Source of the DNA: Mucilaginibacter tundrae
GTDB taxonomy: Bacteria > Bacteroidota > Bacteroidia > Sphingobacteriales > Sphingobacteriaceae
DNA length: 64,000 bases
Direction of reading: 5' to 3'
Assembly (NCBI RefSeq): GCF_013408825.1
Contig: NZ_JACCBZ010000003.1
Coordinates: 124,001 to 188,000, forward strand
This document shows, in pieces, positions 1-9,466 of the stretch. The position numbers and the translations under genes are program-made. The notes under the pieces are model-generated. The model had not been told where the DNA came from. It saw only the letters and a list, made by a program, of their open reading frames with translations, and searched no databases. Within the stretch, counting starts at the first letter, position 1, and every line of letters begins with the position of its first letter.

Positions 1-691
1 TAGAAAATGCCAGTTCTTTTGCCTGCAAAACAAGTGTTGTATTGAGCTTACGTAATTCATCAGCATGTTGTTTACGTTCATTTGATAACTGGGCATCTTT
101 TTGCAATTCTGCCATTTGTATAGTTTGAACGATAAATATTTCGTTAAACCTTTTCAGGCGGTATGCCCACAGACCGCAGATAAAAAATATGACGGCGGTT
201 AAGAAAATATGTATAATAAATGCCTGCAAATCAAAGTAATCCAACTGTGTAAAATACACGTTATGAAAACCCGAATTCTGCAGATAGCTAAAGAAGGCAT
301 GATGAATGAACACTAAGATCAGTATTGGAATTTGCAATTTCCATTTTTGATAGATGATCAGTACAGCGCTGCCGATAAAGGCAAAAAAATGCATTTCGAA
401 CAGGCCATGCATTTGGTAGATAAATTGGGCCATAAAAACACCCAAAACAACACTTAAAACATATTGATATAATGATGAGCCCGGTAGCAGTATTTTAGCG
501 GAATAAAAGGCCAATAGCGAAAGTCCGCCAACGCCAAAAGCAATAAGCCATGTCTCGTAAAAAAAAGCGAATATTATTCCTAGCAAAAAATAACCGGCCA
601 GAAAGTAATTCATTAACCTGTCCGACTTTTCTTTTATTTCTAAATGAAAAATGTCGGCCAGATCGCCAGGTTGTTCATGGGGATTGTTCAT
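1..691 (-). CDS. Membrane sensor protein, N-terminal part (3' end beyond window)
   Basis: The minus-strand frame is open from an ATG at 689-691 through the window edge, so only about 230 N-terminal residues are visible. They contain about six hydrophobic helices, a short conserved block with QMHGLFEMHFFAF and IIYQKWK in the fourth helix region, and then a charged stretch that looks like a signalling coiled coil (AELQKDAQLSNERKQHADEL). In Bacteroidota this type of membrane domain usually precedes a histidine kinase or hybrid kinase core; that core is not visible here. The gene starts 7 nt after the stop of the thioredoxin-fold gene, which suggests co-transcription with the signalling block. 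The sensor role is inferred. Confidence 0.75.
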   Translation of the reverse strand, partial: MNNPHEQPGDLADIFHLEIKEKSDRLMNYFLAGYFLLGIIFAFFYETWLIAFGVGGLSLLAFYSAKILLPGSSLYQYVLSVVLGVFMAQFIYQMHGLFEMHFFAFIGSAVLIIYQKWKLQIPILILVFIHHAFFSYLQNSGFHNVYFTQLDYFDLQAFIIHIFLTAVIFFICGLWAYRLKRFNEIFIVQTIQMAELQKDAQLSNERKQHADELRKLNTTLVLQAKELAFS

Positions 692-698
692 GTGGGTT

Positions 699-1292
699 TT
701 ATTTGGTGCAATTAGGTAAGCGGCAACCGTACGCCGTTAATGCCAGATTACCAAAAACAAGATGTGTGTTATGGGCAAGCAATCCATCGATCGCTGCTTT
801 TGCATAATTGGTTTTTTCATCAGTACAATATCTCTCCCTGTTATAATTTCCGCGATAATACAATTTGTGCCCGGCATCCAGCAGCACAACCTGTGGCGTA
901 GAGTATACGCCGCAGGAGATTGCTATCGCCGGGTCAAACAAAACAGGTAAGCTAAGATCAAATTTATCCTGGATATCTTTAACTGTAAAGGTTTTACTGC
1001 TCATAACCACAATAACAAAGTTTAGCCGCTTATTGTATTTTGCATAGATATGTTCAAAGTTTGAGATGTTAAACTTGGAGCAAGGGCAATCGGGGTTGAA
1101 GAAATGCAGGAATACCGGTTTATTAATATCCTTTACCGTCAAATCAATTTTAATTATTTCCCCGGGGTCGACTGCTTTGTAATTTGGGGGCACAGGGGTT
1201 GGTAAACTAAACACCCAATCATTATACCAAAACAAACCTCCTGCTATAAAAAGGAGGAGGAGAAGCCAAACGATAACAATTGTTTTTTTCAT
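699..1292 (-). CDS. Membrane-anchored thioredoxin-fold (AhpC/TSA-like) protein
   Basis: A 197-aa protein with one N-terminal hydrophobic segment (about residues 4-22) and then an extracytoplasmic thioredoxin-like domain. The motif FFNPDCPCSKFN gives a Cys-Pro-Cys pair in place of the usual CxxC of TlpA/ResA proteins. The later segment with a proline after GVYSTPQVVLLD matches the cis-Pro loop of thioredoxin folds. This supports a redox or thiol-linked protein held at the outer face of the inner membrane. It lies between a receiver-PAS protein (3 nt upstream) and a membrane sensor (7 nt downstream), so a redox input to these sensors is possible but inferred. The exact subfamily is not resolved. 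Confidence 0.75.
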   Translation of the reverse strand: MKKTIVIVWLLLLLFIAGGLFWYNDWVFSLPTPVPPNYKAVDPGEIIKIDLTVKDINKPVFLHFFNPDCPCSKFNISNFEHIYAKYNKRLNFVIVVMSSKTFTVKDIQDKFDLSLPVLFDPAIAISCGVYSTPQVVLLDAGHKLYYRGNYNRERYCTDEKTNYAKAAIDGLLAHNTHLVFGNLALTAYGCRLPNCTK

Positions 1293-1295
1293 TTC

Positions 1296-2351
1296 CTATA
1301 GGTAGTTTGAATAACATAAAAGCATATCGCTTTTAAAGTCGTTGTTATCTTCTTCAATGTTTGTTTTTTCTGTTATGCCCTTTATAATTTCATCTAATTC
1401 ATTTGCCGACAGCAATAAATAAGCGAGCATTTTTCCCTTCTCAATATCATCTATCTTTATATCGTTGATGAGACTGACCAAACCTAATATCCGGGCTACC
1501 GGTGCCCTCACCAGGTGCGATTGCACCCATGATATTTCTCTCAATTTTTCATTTTGCGTTTCAATTGCTTTTATATAATTCAATCGTTCGGTTACATCAG
1601 TCGCTATGGTAACTTTTGCATTTTTCCCCTTGTAATCAATAAAATTAGCTTGAATATCAACCTGGATGATATCACCGTTCTTTTTTTTATGTATATATAT
1701 ACCCAAGCTATGGTTTTTGTGTGCTTTGCTGTCCGTTAATATCCCGGCTTCAAGCACTTCAACCTCTTCGGGCGGCCTTATTTGTTTCAAATCCATATTA
1801 GAGAGCTCTCCCCGGGTGTACCCGTATTGTTTTATAAATGCATCATTTACATCTAAAAATTTCAACGTCGCCAGTTCAAAAACATACATAGGCTGCGGGC
1901 TTAAATGAAATAGCTCGCTGTACTGTTTCTCAGACCTTTCAAGTGCGACGATGGCCTTTTTACGTTCTGAACTATATACTATGCTTTTGTAAAGCATGTT
2001 GGGAGTTAAGTCGTCTTTTAAAAGGTAGTCTGTTATACCTTCCGAGAGTGATTTTACGCTGAATGAAACATCTGTGTATCCTGTTAAAATAATGATCGGA
2101 ACGTTCAAACTCAGTGGTACTATTTCCTTTATTAGCGGCAGCCCGGTTTTATCAGGTAATGAAAGATCTAAAAGAATAACATCGAATTGTTGCGCACCCA
2201 TTAACAATATTTTTTGTGCCTCAGCAAAACTTTTAGCTTGCACCAGGACAAAAATATCTACCTGCTCAGATAAAAATTCTTCTACCAGGATAAAATCTCC
2301 CTGGTTATCTTCAATTACTAAAATGCTGTATATTTTACTCGGGGTTGGCAT
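1296..2351 (-). CDS. Receiver-PAS protein with phosphoacceptor-like helix but no ATPase domain
   Basis: A 351-aa protein. Residues about 8-125 form a CheY-like receiver with acidic pocket EDN, phosphoacceptor Asp62 (LLDLSLPD) and Lys112 (LLKDD). Residues about 140-255 form a PAS domain (ELFHLSPQPMYVFEL, followed by TDVTERL). The C terminus holds a helix with SHLVRAPVARILGL (His279), which resembles the DHp phosphoacceptor box of histidine kinases. The protein then ends after about 70 residues, with no N, G1 or G2 boxes, so it cannot autophosphorylate. It could act as a phosphotransfer or dimerisation partner. Its receiver is clearly paralogous to the one in the kinase at 3904-5010. Confidence 0.85.
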   Translation of the reverse strand: MPTPSKIYSILVIEDNQGDFILVEEFLSEQVDIFVLVQAKSFAEAQKILLMGAQQFDVILLDLSLPDKTGLPLIKEIVPLSLNVPIIILTGYTDVSFSVKSLSEGITDYLLKDDLTPNMLYKSIVYSSERKKAIVALERSEKQYSELFHLSPQPMYVFELATLKFLDVNDAFIKQYGYTRGELSNMDLKQIRPPEEVEVLEAGILTDSKAHKNHSLGIYIHKKKNGDIIQVDIQANFIDYKGKNAKVTIATDVTERLNYIKAIETQNEKLREISWVQSHLVRAPVARILGLVSLINDIKIDDIEKGKMLAYLLLSANELDEIIKGITEKTNIEEDNNDFKSDMLLCYSNYL

Positions 2352-2355
2352 TAAA

Positions 2356-2637
2356 TTATCCGTTAAAGTTTATCAATGTTAAGGTTGGTTTATTAGAGTT
2401 ATGAATGTTGCCACTATTATTTAGAGGTGGCGTATTCCTGTCGCTTTTCTTAAAAACATAATATTTTTTCGAACAGGCATAGCACTTATATCTTTTAACA
2501 GGCAGCCACGGCAGAAACAGTTTCACTAAAAAATTTCTGCGGGCCCTGTAAATAAGCTTTATATGACACTGGGGACAGTCATGGCTGGTGGACGATACTG
2601 AACCGGTATTACCTGCAAAGGGCAGTGTTAAATTCAT
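2356..2637 (-). CDS. Small zinc-ribbon-like protein
   Basis: A 93-aa protein with two cysteine pairs, CPQC (about residues 21-24) and CYAC (about 52-55), separated by a basic stretch. This spacing suits a zinc ribbon. The segment LVKLFLPWLPVKRYKC is basic and hydrophobic. The tail is Asn/Thr rich and probably disordered. It sits 4 nt upstream of the receiver-PAS gene in the same direction, so it is probably part of the signalling transcript. No function is recognised; metal binding is inferred from the cysteine pattern only. Confidence 0.55.
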   Translation of the reverse strand: MNLTLPFAGNTGSVSSTSHDCPQCHIKLIYRARRNFLVKLFLPWLPVKRYKCYACSKKYYVFKKSDRNTPPLNNSGNIHNSNKPTLTLINFNG

Positions 2638-2667
2638 GATAGCGCGATTATTGGTTAGTACTTGTCG

Positions 2668-2979
2668 TTAAAAGACTAATGAAGTGGCAGGGTAAAGGGC
2701 CTGGAAAAAAAGCGAACAAATAAGCAGCGCAAAATAAGTGTATACCAAGTAGTTATTAAGGCCTAGTAAGAAAATGGAAGTTTTTATATCGGCGTCCTTT
2801 TCATTTTGCTGCAATTGTGACCAAGCTCTTATTTCTATGAGTCGCAGTTTTCCGTTGATATGGACGGGAACGGGTATTTTCTGGTTTACCTTTTCCAGTA
2901 AAAAATGAGCAGCGGTTAGCGTATAACAATAACCAGCCAGGAAGATAAAACTGAGAACGAGGTCAAGGGATGTTTTCAT
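2668..2979 (-). CDS. Hypothetical small membrane protein
   Basis: A 103-aa protein with an N-terminal hydrophobic helix (about residues 5-27) and a second one near the C terminus (about 70-93), joined by a polar stretch with VPVHINGKLRLIEIRAW. No family is recognised. It lies in the middle of the minus-strand signalling block, 30 nt before the zinc-ribbon gene and 8 nt after the small ORF ending at 2988, so it probably shares their transcript. A membrane accessory role is possible but unsupported. Confidence 0.5.
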   Translation of the reverse strand: MKTSLDLVLSFIFLAGYCYTLTAAHFLLEKVNQKIPVPVHINGKLRLIEIRAWSQLQQNEKDADIKTSIFLLGLNNYLVYTYFALLICSLFFQALYPATSLVF

Positions 2980-2987
2980 GATTTAAA

Positions 2988-3125
2988 TTAGTTTAGTTTG
3001 GGAATTTTGGGATAATTTGCTTGTAGCACCATATGTTTAATCTCGATATCCAATGCCGAAACTAAAGGCGTATTACAGCACGCGCACAAGTGCGTAGCGA
3101 CAAGGTTCTCGGCATTTAATGGCAT
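2988..3125 (-). CDS. Possible 45-aa Cys-containing small protein
   Basis: This short frame starts at an ATG (3123-3125) preceded by GGAGG at a good distance, and encodes a 45-aa peptide with HLCACCNTP. The same frame is open further upstream to an ATG at 3272 (94 aa), but that longer N terminus has a biased, unconvincing composition, so the shorter start was chosen. It lies between the NarL-type regulator and the small membrane protein. Length and composition give little certainty; it may be non-coding. Confidence 0.3.
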   Translation of the reverse strand: MPLNAENLVATHLCACCNTPLVSALDIEIKHMVLQANYPKIPKLN

Positions 3126-3314
3126 GCTAACCTCCAGGTTGAGATGGTACAAAGAAACTTTGCACTGTATATTTCTACAATACAAATAATAAAGTGAGAA
3201 TGAACTTTTCATGTTTCGGTTGTTTAACAAAACAAAGTTGTTAAATAGCTCGTTCACAAAATATAGACCCAATTATGAAAGCTTTGTAGTTGTTTGGTTT
3301 ACAAAAAGCAAGTC

Positions 3315-3947
3315 TTATACAAGCTTTTTTGTAATGGCATAAGTAGTCAGTGCCGCGTTGTTCTTCATCTTCATTTTTTCAAGTATCCGGGCACGATAGG
3401 TACTAATGGTAGGTGTGCTTAAGCAAAGAATACCGGCTATTTCAGAAACTGTTTTCCCTGAAGCAATAAGCAATAAGGTTTGATATTCCCTGTCCGATAA
3501 AAGTTCATGGGGTTCTTTATTGGAATTGTCATCAAGTAACGAAAGCAGTTTTTCTGACAAGGACTGGGAAATATATTTTTTACCCTGCATAATTTGATCA
3601 ATAGCTTTCACTAATTCCAAATCGGCTGCGTCTTTTGAAAGATAGCCAGATGCACCAAGCTTCATAGCGCGTATTGCAATTTGTTCTTCGCTGTGAAAGC
3701 TGAACATTAGTACAGGTATTCTTAATTTTTCAGCCTTTATCTGTGTTAAAATATCCAACCCGTTCCTCCCGGGCAAATCAATATCCAATATCACTATATC
3801 CCAATCGTCCTCCTTCAACCGCTGAAAAACTTCGGCATAATTTACTGCTTCGCCAAATTGAACAAAAGGAAACTCAGTGGCACAAATTTGCTTAACGCCG
3901 ATCCTAACTGCTGAGTGATCGTCCGCTATTAATATTTTTTTTGCCAT
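3315..3947 (-). CDS. NarL/FixJ-type response regulator
   Basis: A 210-aa two-domain regulator. The receiver has acidic residues Asp9-Asp10, phosphoacceptor Asp55 (VILDIDLPG) and the conserved Lys near residue 105 (GYLSKDA). The C-terminal LuxR-type helix-turn-helix reads LSDREYQTLLLIASGKTVSE and LSTPTISTYRARILEKM. It should bind DNA when phosphorylated. Its start lies 44 nt inside the end of the upstream receiver-HisKA_3 kinase gene, the usual arrangement for a cognate NarX/DesK-like kinase and its regulator. Target genes are not visible from the sequence. Confidence 0.95.
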   Translation of the reverse strand: MAKKILIADDHSAVRIGVKQICATEFPFVQFGEAVNYAEVFQRLKEDDWDIVILDIDLPGRNGLDILTQIKAEKLRIPVLMFSFHSEEQIAIRAMKLGASGYLSKDAADLELVKAIDQIMQGKKYISQSLSEKLLSLLDDNSNKEPHELLSDREYQTLLLIASGKTVSEIAGILCLSTPTISTYRARILEKMKMKNNAALTTYAITKKLV

Positions 3948-5010
3948 TTATATTTAAGGTAAATTGGATAGTAGTACCCGTTTGAAATGAACTAGTTATA
4001 TTTAATTCCGCGCCGATGAGGTTAGCACGCTGTTTCATATTTAGTAACCCCATAGACATAGGATTGTGTAAAGTGCCGGATTTGATGCCGCAGCCATTAT
4101 CGATTATTTTGATCGATAATTGTTTATCTATGTTTTCGACCTTAATGATCACCAATGAAGCTTTGGCGTGTTTGGTTATGTTAGTTAAAGCTTCCTGGCA
4201 AATACGAAAGATATTTATTTCGAGTGTCTTGCTAATTTCTGGTTGATCCGTATCAGCATATAGATAGGCGGTGACGCCGGTCTTTTTTTCCAATTCTGTA
4301 ACCAACCATTCTAACGCGGCAAATAAGCCGAGCTTATCCAATAGTACCGGGCGCAATTCATTAGCTATTTGCCTAACCGATTCTATACTGGTGTTTACAT
4401 CGGCTATTAATGTATCCATTAGTACTTCCATATCGGTGTTATTACTATTAGATTTTTTTAATGAAGATAATGACATTTTAAGCCCTGACAATTGCTGCCC
4501 GAATTCATCGTGTATCTCGCGTGCAATACGTGAGCGTTCCTCTTCTAAAGCGTTGTTTAATTGATCTGCAAAACTTCTCACACGGCTTTCTGACGTTTTA
4601 AGGGCGGATATTATCCTTTTACGCTCGGTACTATATACAATACTTTTATAGAGGGACATGGAAGTTAGGTCATCCTTTAAAAGATAGTCGGCAACACCTA
4701 TTGAAAGCGATCTCACGCCAAAGGCAAAGTCGGTGTAACCAGTTAGGACAACTACGGGGATATTTCCGCATAGTTCAACAATTTGGTGTATCAAAGGCTC
4801 GCCGGTATGGTCGGGTAGAGAAAGATCTAATAGAACAACGTTATATTTATGCCCATAGCTTGTTAATATACCTTTTGCTTCTTCAAATGTCTTTGCCTGA
4901 ACAATTAGGGGCGAATTGATCCTTTCGAGTATAAAGTCCTCAACCAATACAAAGTCGCCGGGATTGTCTTCCACAACTAAAATGCGATATCCCCCATTGT
5001 CCCTGTCCAT
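3904..5010 (-). CDS. Receiver-containing histidine kinase (HisKA_3 type)
   Basis: A 368-aa soluble kinase with no transmembrane segment. Residues about 9-125 are a receiver (EDN pocket, Asp62 in LLDLSLPD, Lys112 in LLKDD). Residues about 150-220 are a HisKA_3 dimerisation domain with RIAREIHDEFGQQL (His167). The C terminus is an HATPase_c domain with DNGCGI (G1) and MGLLNMKQRA (G2). It probably takes phosphate or a signal through its receiver and phosphorylates the NarL-type regulator whose gene overlaps its 3' end by 44 nt. It follows the CheY-like gene by 6 nt. Confidence 0.93.
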   Translation of the reverse strand: MDRDNGGYRILVVEDNPGDFVLVEDFILERINSPLIVQAKTFEEAKGILTSYGHKYNVVLLDLSLPDHTGEPLIHQIVELCGNIPVVVLTGYTDFAFGVRSLSIGVADYLLKDDLTSMSLYKSIVYSTERKRIISALKTSESRVRSFADQLNNALEEERSRIAREIHDEFGQQLSGLKMSLSSLKKSNSNNTDMEVLMDTLIADVNTSIESVRQIANELRPVLLDKLGLFAALEWLVTELEKKTGVTAYLYADTDQPEISKTLEINIFRICQEALTNITKHAKASLVIIKVENIDKQLSIKIIDNGCGIKSGTLHNPMSMGLLNMKQRANLIGAELNITSSFQTGTTIQFTLNINGKKNINSGRSLSS

Positions 5011-5016
5011 TTTTTT

Positions 5017-5439
5017 TCAGTCTTTTGGGATAGTTACAATATTGATCCAGAAATCCTTAATTTTTGCTATCGCATTCATAAACTCCAAAACATCAATAGG
5101 TTTGGTAATGTAACAATTGGCATAGTGCTTATAAGCCGACAGCACGTCGCGCTCAGAAGACGAGGTCGTCAACATGATCACTGGAAGTTGCGCGTACTTT
5201 TCGCTTTTCTTAATATATTGTAATACCTCATGCCCGCTTTTTTTTGGTAAATTAATATCAAGCATCACTAAGTCGGGCATTTCACTTTTATTTGTAGTCT
5301 TTTCAAAAAAATCTATAGCGGCCTCTCCATCTCGGAGCACACTTACCCTATTTGTTATTTTGCTGTCCTCCAGTCCTTCAAGTGTTAATAGAATATCCCC
5401 TTCGTTATCTTCAATGAGCAAAATGTGTATCGATTTCAT
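5017..5439 (-). CDS. Single-domain response regulator (CheY/Rcp1-like)
   Basis: A 140-aa protein that is a receiver alone: acidic pocket EDNEGD (about residues 10-15), phosphoacceptor Asp61 (VMLDINLPKKSG) and Lys near residue 113 (CYITKP). The EDNEGD and LDINLPKKSG signatures match the Rcp1 family, which usually partners large PAS or phytochrome-type kinases. The six-PAS kinase is immediately upstream (6 nt gap), so it is the probable phosphodonor. With no output domain, it probably relays phosphate or binds another protein, perhaps one of the receiver or DHp proteins downstream. Confidence 0.93.
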   Translation of the reverse strand: MKSIHILLIEDNEGDILLTLEGLEDSKITNRVSVLRDGEAAIDFFEKTTNKSEMPDLVMLDINLPKKSGHEVLQYIKKSEKYAQLPVIMLTTSSSERDVLSAYKHYANCYITKPIDVLEFMNAIAKIKDFWINIVTIPKD

Positions 5440-5445
5440 GATTTG

Positions 5446-8400
5446 TTAATTCTTCAAAATTGTAAAACAAAAGGCACTACCTTTCCCTTCTTCCGACTTC
5501 ACCCATATTTTTCCACCCAGGTTCTCGACAATTTTTTTTGTTAAGGCCAACCCCATGCCGGTTCCTGAATATTCATCCTTATTATGCAGCCGCTGAAATA
5601 TGATAAATATTTTATCAAAATATTCCGGATTGATTCCTATACCGTTGTCTTCAACCCAAAACGCGTAATATGCAGGCTCTTCTTTAAATTCAATGCTGAT
5701 CGATGGGCATACGCCGGGTTTCACATATTTTAAAGCATTACTGATCAGATTTTGAAAAACCTGCCTGATGGGAACTTTATGTGTATGCAAAATCGGAAGT
5801 ACAGCGACGTTTATAATAGCTTTTTTTTCTTCTATCTGTTTGCGATATAGCGGCAGAATGTCGTTGACCAATTTATTAAGATCGACTTCTTCGGGGTTGT
5901 CCCCTGCACTACCTACTCTTGAAAATTCCAGTAAATCCAGTATGATCTGCCGCATACGTTTGGCACCGTCGACAGCGAAGTGTATATATTTCCTGCCTTT
6001 GTCGTCCAGTAAGTCACCGTACCTTTGTTCTATTTGGCTCAGAAAACTGGTGACCATCCGCAGCGGTTCCTGCAGGTCATGTGAAGCCACATAGGCAAAC
6101 TGTTCCAGTTCTGCATTTGAAATGGCCAATTCACGGGCATGTTTCCTTAGATTTTCATTTAACTCATTTAAACGGCTGTCTGACATTTTACGGTCTGTGA
6201 CATCTTTAAAATAAACCGAAAGCCCATTACCCGTAGGATAGGCGCTGATCTCATACCATTTATTTAAAGGTTCATAGTAATCCTCGAAATGCACTGCCTT
6301 GTTGGTTTTTATTGCCTGGTGATATTTTTTATAAGATTCCGAGGTTACTGAATCTGAAAATATTCCCCACAAGTCCTGATCTATCATTTCCTGCCTAGTC
6401 TTCCCTAAAACTTTTTCAGCGGTTTTGTTCCAGTAAGTAACTATCCATTTCTTGTCGACAGCAAAAAAAGCGTCCCCAATGCTTTCGAGTATGGTGTTTC
6501 TTTCTTCCAACGCGTTTTTGGCTGCTATTTCAGCTTTTTTACGGTCATCAATTTCCTGGAAACTGCCAACTATCCGAACACATTTATTTGCCAAAAATTC
6601 AGCTTCCCCAATCACCCGTACCCATTTGTCATTCCCTTTAGCGGTTACAATTTGTAGTTCTAAGTCCCAGGATTTACCTTTATTGATAGCTTCTTCTACC
6701 ACTTGGTTAATCAATTTCCTGCTTTCTCCCTCTTTATAAAAATTGATGCCTTTTTCCATGTCCGGCTCAAATGTTACTGGAACCTCATGAATTTCTTTGG
6801 TCATTGCTGACCAGTATACTGTTCCTTTAACAAGGTCAATATTCCATGCTCCGATCATAGCAAGATCTGTCGCTTTACGAAGCAATACCTCCAATTCCTT
6901 TTTATCGGTAATATCCTTGGCCGAGCAATACAGAAGCCCCTCGTTAGACGCCCCCGTAGTGGTCCAGGCCAGCCATTTCAATTTCCCTGACTTAGTGATA
7001 TAACGGTTCTCGATATAATAAGTTGGGTTGCCTGTGATGATATTTTGCAGCTCGGTAGTCGTTTGATCCCTGTCCTGCGGATAGACCATTTCCATAAAAG
7101 GTATTGCCAGCAGTTGCTCCTCTGAATATTCCAGTAACCGGGTCATGGCCGGGTTAACCTTTTTAAAATAGCCGTCGGTGCCTGCAATACAGAGAATATC
7201 CGGCGTAAAATTGAATATTTGGTTTAATTCATCTTCCACTTGTTTTCGCTGAGTAACATCGCGCTGGATAGCGATCATGTGCGTATGCTTACCATTTTCG
7301 TCAGTAACGGGGCTTACAGCAAAATTGATCCAAAACTCATCTCCGTTTTTATGATAATTAATGGTTGTAATTTCGCAGGGTAGATAATTTCGCATCGCAT
7401 CGCTCAGTCGTTTTAATTCCCGTTTATCAGATTTCGCACCTTGCAGGATGCGGGGCGTTTTCCCGATAATTTCTTCAGCCGTGTACCCTGTCATTTTAGT
7501 GAAGGCATCGTTGACGTACAGGATGCGTGGGCCGGGTTCATCAAAAAGGCCGGCTTCTGTAATTAATACAGCGTCTGTTGTGTTGGTAATAACAGATTCC
7601 AACAGTTTTAATCGCTGTTCCTCTTCTTTACGCTGTGTAATATCCGAACGGATGGCAATATATTGATAAGGTTTTCCTCCTTCATTTAAAAAGGGCACAA
7701 TGGTAGTGTCGACCCAGTAAAAGCTACCATCTTTGGCTTTGTTCTTTAGTTCACCCTTCCATATTTTACCATGGGAGATGGTGTTCCACAGATCGCGTAT
7801 GAAGGCTTTATCATGATACCCCGAATTAATGATCCGATGATCTTGCCCTACCAGTTCTTCGCGGCTGTATTTAGATATTTTACAAAAATTATCGTTAACG
7901 TGAGTAATAACACCCTTTTGATTTGTAATGGCAACAATTGACGATTCATTAAGCGCGTGTTTATAGTCGGCATTTTCTTTGAGCGTTACGTTCAACTGCT
8001 CGGTAATGATGCTTTCAGTTTGGCGATGCAACCGTTCCACCTCATCACTAAGCTCTTTTTGCTTAGTCATATCCCGGGTTATCTTGACAAATCCACGCAG
8101 TTGGCCGTCAACAGTGTATAACGCGGTAATGACCACATCGCCCCAGAATGCTGATCCATCCTTTCTGACACGGAAACCCGATTTGGAAAAGCTGCCGTTA
8201 GCCGCCGCCATTTTTAAATTAATTTGTGGTTCGCCTCTTTTGATGTCATCCGGGGAATAAAACATGGAAAAGTTCTTCCCAATAGCGTTTTTGGCTGAAT
8301 AACCCTTTATATTTTCGGCTCCTTTATTCCAGCTGGTTATGTTACCGGTAGTATCCAGCATAATTATGGCATAGTCCTGTACACTGTTAATAAGCAACAG

Positions 8401-8451
8401 CAGGTCGTCATAACTCAGGTCATGACCGGATAAAAGTGGTTCAAGGTTCAT
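5446..8451 (-). CDS. Soluble six-PAS histidine kinase
   Basis: A 1001-aa protein without transmembrane segments. Six PAS modules can be picked out, beginning near residues 20, 165, 285, 410, 535 and 660, several followed by PAC-like ends ([30 protein letters not shown]). The HisKA domain has [15 protein letters not shown] (His791), followed by HATPase_c with DNGIGI and [18 protein letters not shown]. It is a cytoplasmic multi-signal sensor, first in the block, and probably phosphorylates the Rcp1-like regulator encoded 6 nt downstream. The ligands of the PAS domains cannot be read from the sequence. A 177-bp gap separates its start from the mobile element. Confidence 0.95.
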   Translation of the reverse strand: MNLEPLLSGHDLSYDDLLLLINSVQDYAIIMLDTTGNITSWNKGAENIKGYSAKNAIGKNFSMFYSPDDIKRGEPQINLKMAAANGSFSKSGFRVRKDGSAFWGDVVITALYTVDGQLRGFVKITRDMTKQKELSDEVERLHRQTESIITEQLNVTLKENADYKHALNESSIVAITNQKGVITHVNDNFCKISKYSREELVGQDHRIINSGYHDKAFIRDLWNTISHGKIWKGELKNKAKDGSFYWVDTTIVPFLNEGGKPYQYIAIRSDITQRKEEEQRLKLLESVITNTTDAVLITEAGLFDEPGPRILYVNDAFTKMTGYTAEEIIGKTPRILQGAKSDKRELKRLSDAMRNYLPCEITTINYHKNGDEFWINFAVSPVTDENGKHTHMIAIQRDVTQRKQVEDELNQIFNFTPDILCIAGTDGYFKKVNPAMTRLLEYSEEQLLAIPFMEMVYPQDRDQTTTELQNIITGNPTYYIENRYITKSGKLKWLAWTTTGASNEGLLYCSAKDITDKKELEVLLRKATDLAMIGAWNIDLVKGTVYWSAMTKEIHEVPVTFEPDMEKGINFYKEGESRKLINQVVEEAINKGKSWDLELQIVTAKGNDKWVRVIGEAEFLANKCVRIVGSFQEIDDRKKAEIAAKNALEERNTILESIGDAFFAVDKKWIVTYWNKTAEKVLGKTRQEMIDQDLWGIFSDSVTSESYKKYHQAIKTNKAVHFEDYYEPLNKWYEISAYPTGNGLSVYFKDVTDRKMSDSRLNELNENLRKHARELAISNAELEQFAYVASHDLQEPLRMVTSFLSQIEQRYGDLLDDKGRKYIHFAVDGAKRMRQIILDLLEFSRVGSAGDNPEEVDLNKLVNDILPLYRKQIEEKKAIINVAVLPILHTHKVPIRQVFQNLISNALKYVKPGVCPSISIEFKEEPAYYAFWVEDNGIGINPEYFDKIFIIFQRLHNKDEYSGTGMGLALTKKIVENLGGKIWVKSEEGKGSAFCFTILKN

Positions 8452-8628
8452 TTGCTGGGATTAGCAATAATTCCTTAAAGTTGTACATTAAATATCGTAA
8501 CAGGAAATTAAATCGATGCCTTAATTAGCAGGTAAACTCATAGTTCATGGAATCTTAACAATGCTCTCTGGACTAAAATTTGTATTCTAGATCCCAACAA
8601 ATTCCGACTTGAATATATTCAACTATTG

Positions 8629-9456
8629 CTAACCTCCGCCCAATTGCAATCTACGTTGCTGATGTTGTTGTTGTTCTATTTCCAGCTTTTGCTGCCGCCT
8701 TAGCATTTGCACTCTTTTTTCTTCTTCTTTAAGCTCCAATTTTTGGTCATAAGAGCCATGCTTTAAAGTATTGGCATATTCAAAGGTTTCCTTCAATTCC
8801 CGTTCATAACCGAAAGTCCAGTCAAATTGATTCTCTGCAGCTTGTTTGAACGCGCTACGGTCGAACTGGCCGACTTTAAGGCTGTGGGCTACATTCTTTC
8901 CCCTAGAATTATTTAAAGGGCTCAAACGGATGCTGTCACTAATATCCTTGCGGCTGACAATGATCTGTAAGTGCATTTGTTCCCCGGGCTTTTGTTCGCC
9001 GCGCTTAACGAGGCCTTGTTTTACTTCCTCATCCCTGTGTGTATAATAACGGTGATTTTCCAGCTTACCGAAATAAAGAATATCATGGTTACCTTTGACA
9101 TGTTCCTTTTTAAAATTTTTAGCGTAGGCATCCATAATTGTATTAGCATATTCCTTTAATGCCTGTTTAGCGCCTTCATCGCCATAGGCTTCTTTTAGGA
9201 ATAACAACTCGTTTTCACTGGGACTGATATTAATAAGGAAGAACTTAGCTTCATCCTTGGAGAGTTTAGCAATATTGTGGTCGATGCTGTACCTGACCTC
9301 GTAAGGCTGTATATCTAGCTTTTGCGAATTAAACCAGTATTCGGGTTCGTTTTTAAGGTGGTTAATTTGGCAGTTCTCTTTTTCCAAGTACCTGACCAGC
9401 GCGCTGCTGCTGCCTTTGTTGTTGCCCACCTCGCTTTTGGTGATGTTAATATGCAT
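8629..9456 (-). CDS. Mobilization relaxase (DUF5712/BtgB-like)
   Basis: A 275-aa protein that starts MHINITKSEVGNNKGSSSAL and contains the run GEQMHLQIIVSRKD and several histidines (HRYYTHRDE). It resembles the DUF5712 family of Bacteroidota transfer proteins, which includes BtgB-type mobilization proteins. A role in nicking oriT and leading the strand during transfer is family knowledge, not shown here. The C terminus is Gln/Arg rich and ends at a normal stop. The gene follows the BtgA-like partner by 10 nt, the usual btgAB order. The length looks complete. Confidence 0.8.
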   Translation of the reverse strand: MHINITKSEVGNNKGSSSALVRYLEKENCQINHLKNEPEYWFNSQKLDIQPYEVRYSIDHNIAKLSKDEAKFFLINISPSENELLFLKEAYGDEGAKQALKEYANTIMDAYAKNFKKEHVKGNHDILYFGKLENHRYYTHRDEEVKQGLVKRGEQKPGEQMHLQIIVSRKDISDSIRLSPLNNSRGKNVAHSLKVGQFDRSAFKQAAENQFDWTFGYERELKETFEYANTLKHGSYDQKLELKEEEKRVQMLRRQQKLEIEQQQHQQRRLQLGGG

Positions 9457-9466
9457 TCGCTTCTTG

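Noticed and set aside
3126..3272. Longer start for the small ORF ending at 2988
   Set aside because: The added residues are biased and unconvincing, and a GGAGG site precedes the internal ATG at 3125.
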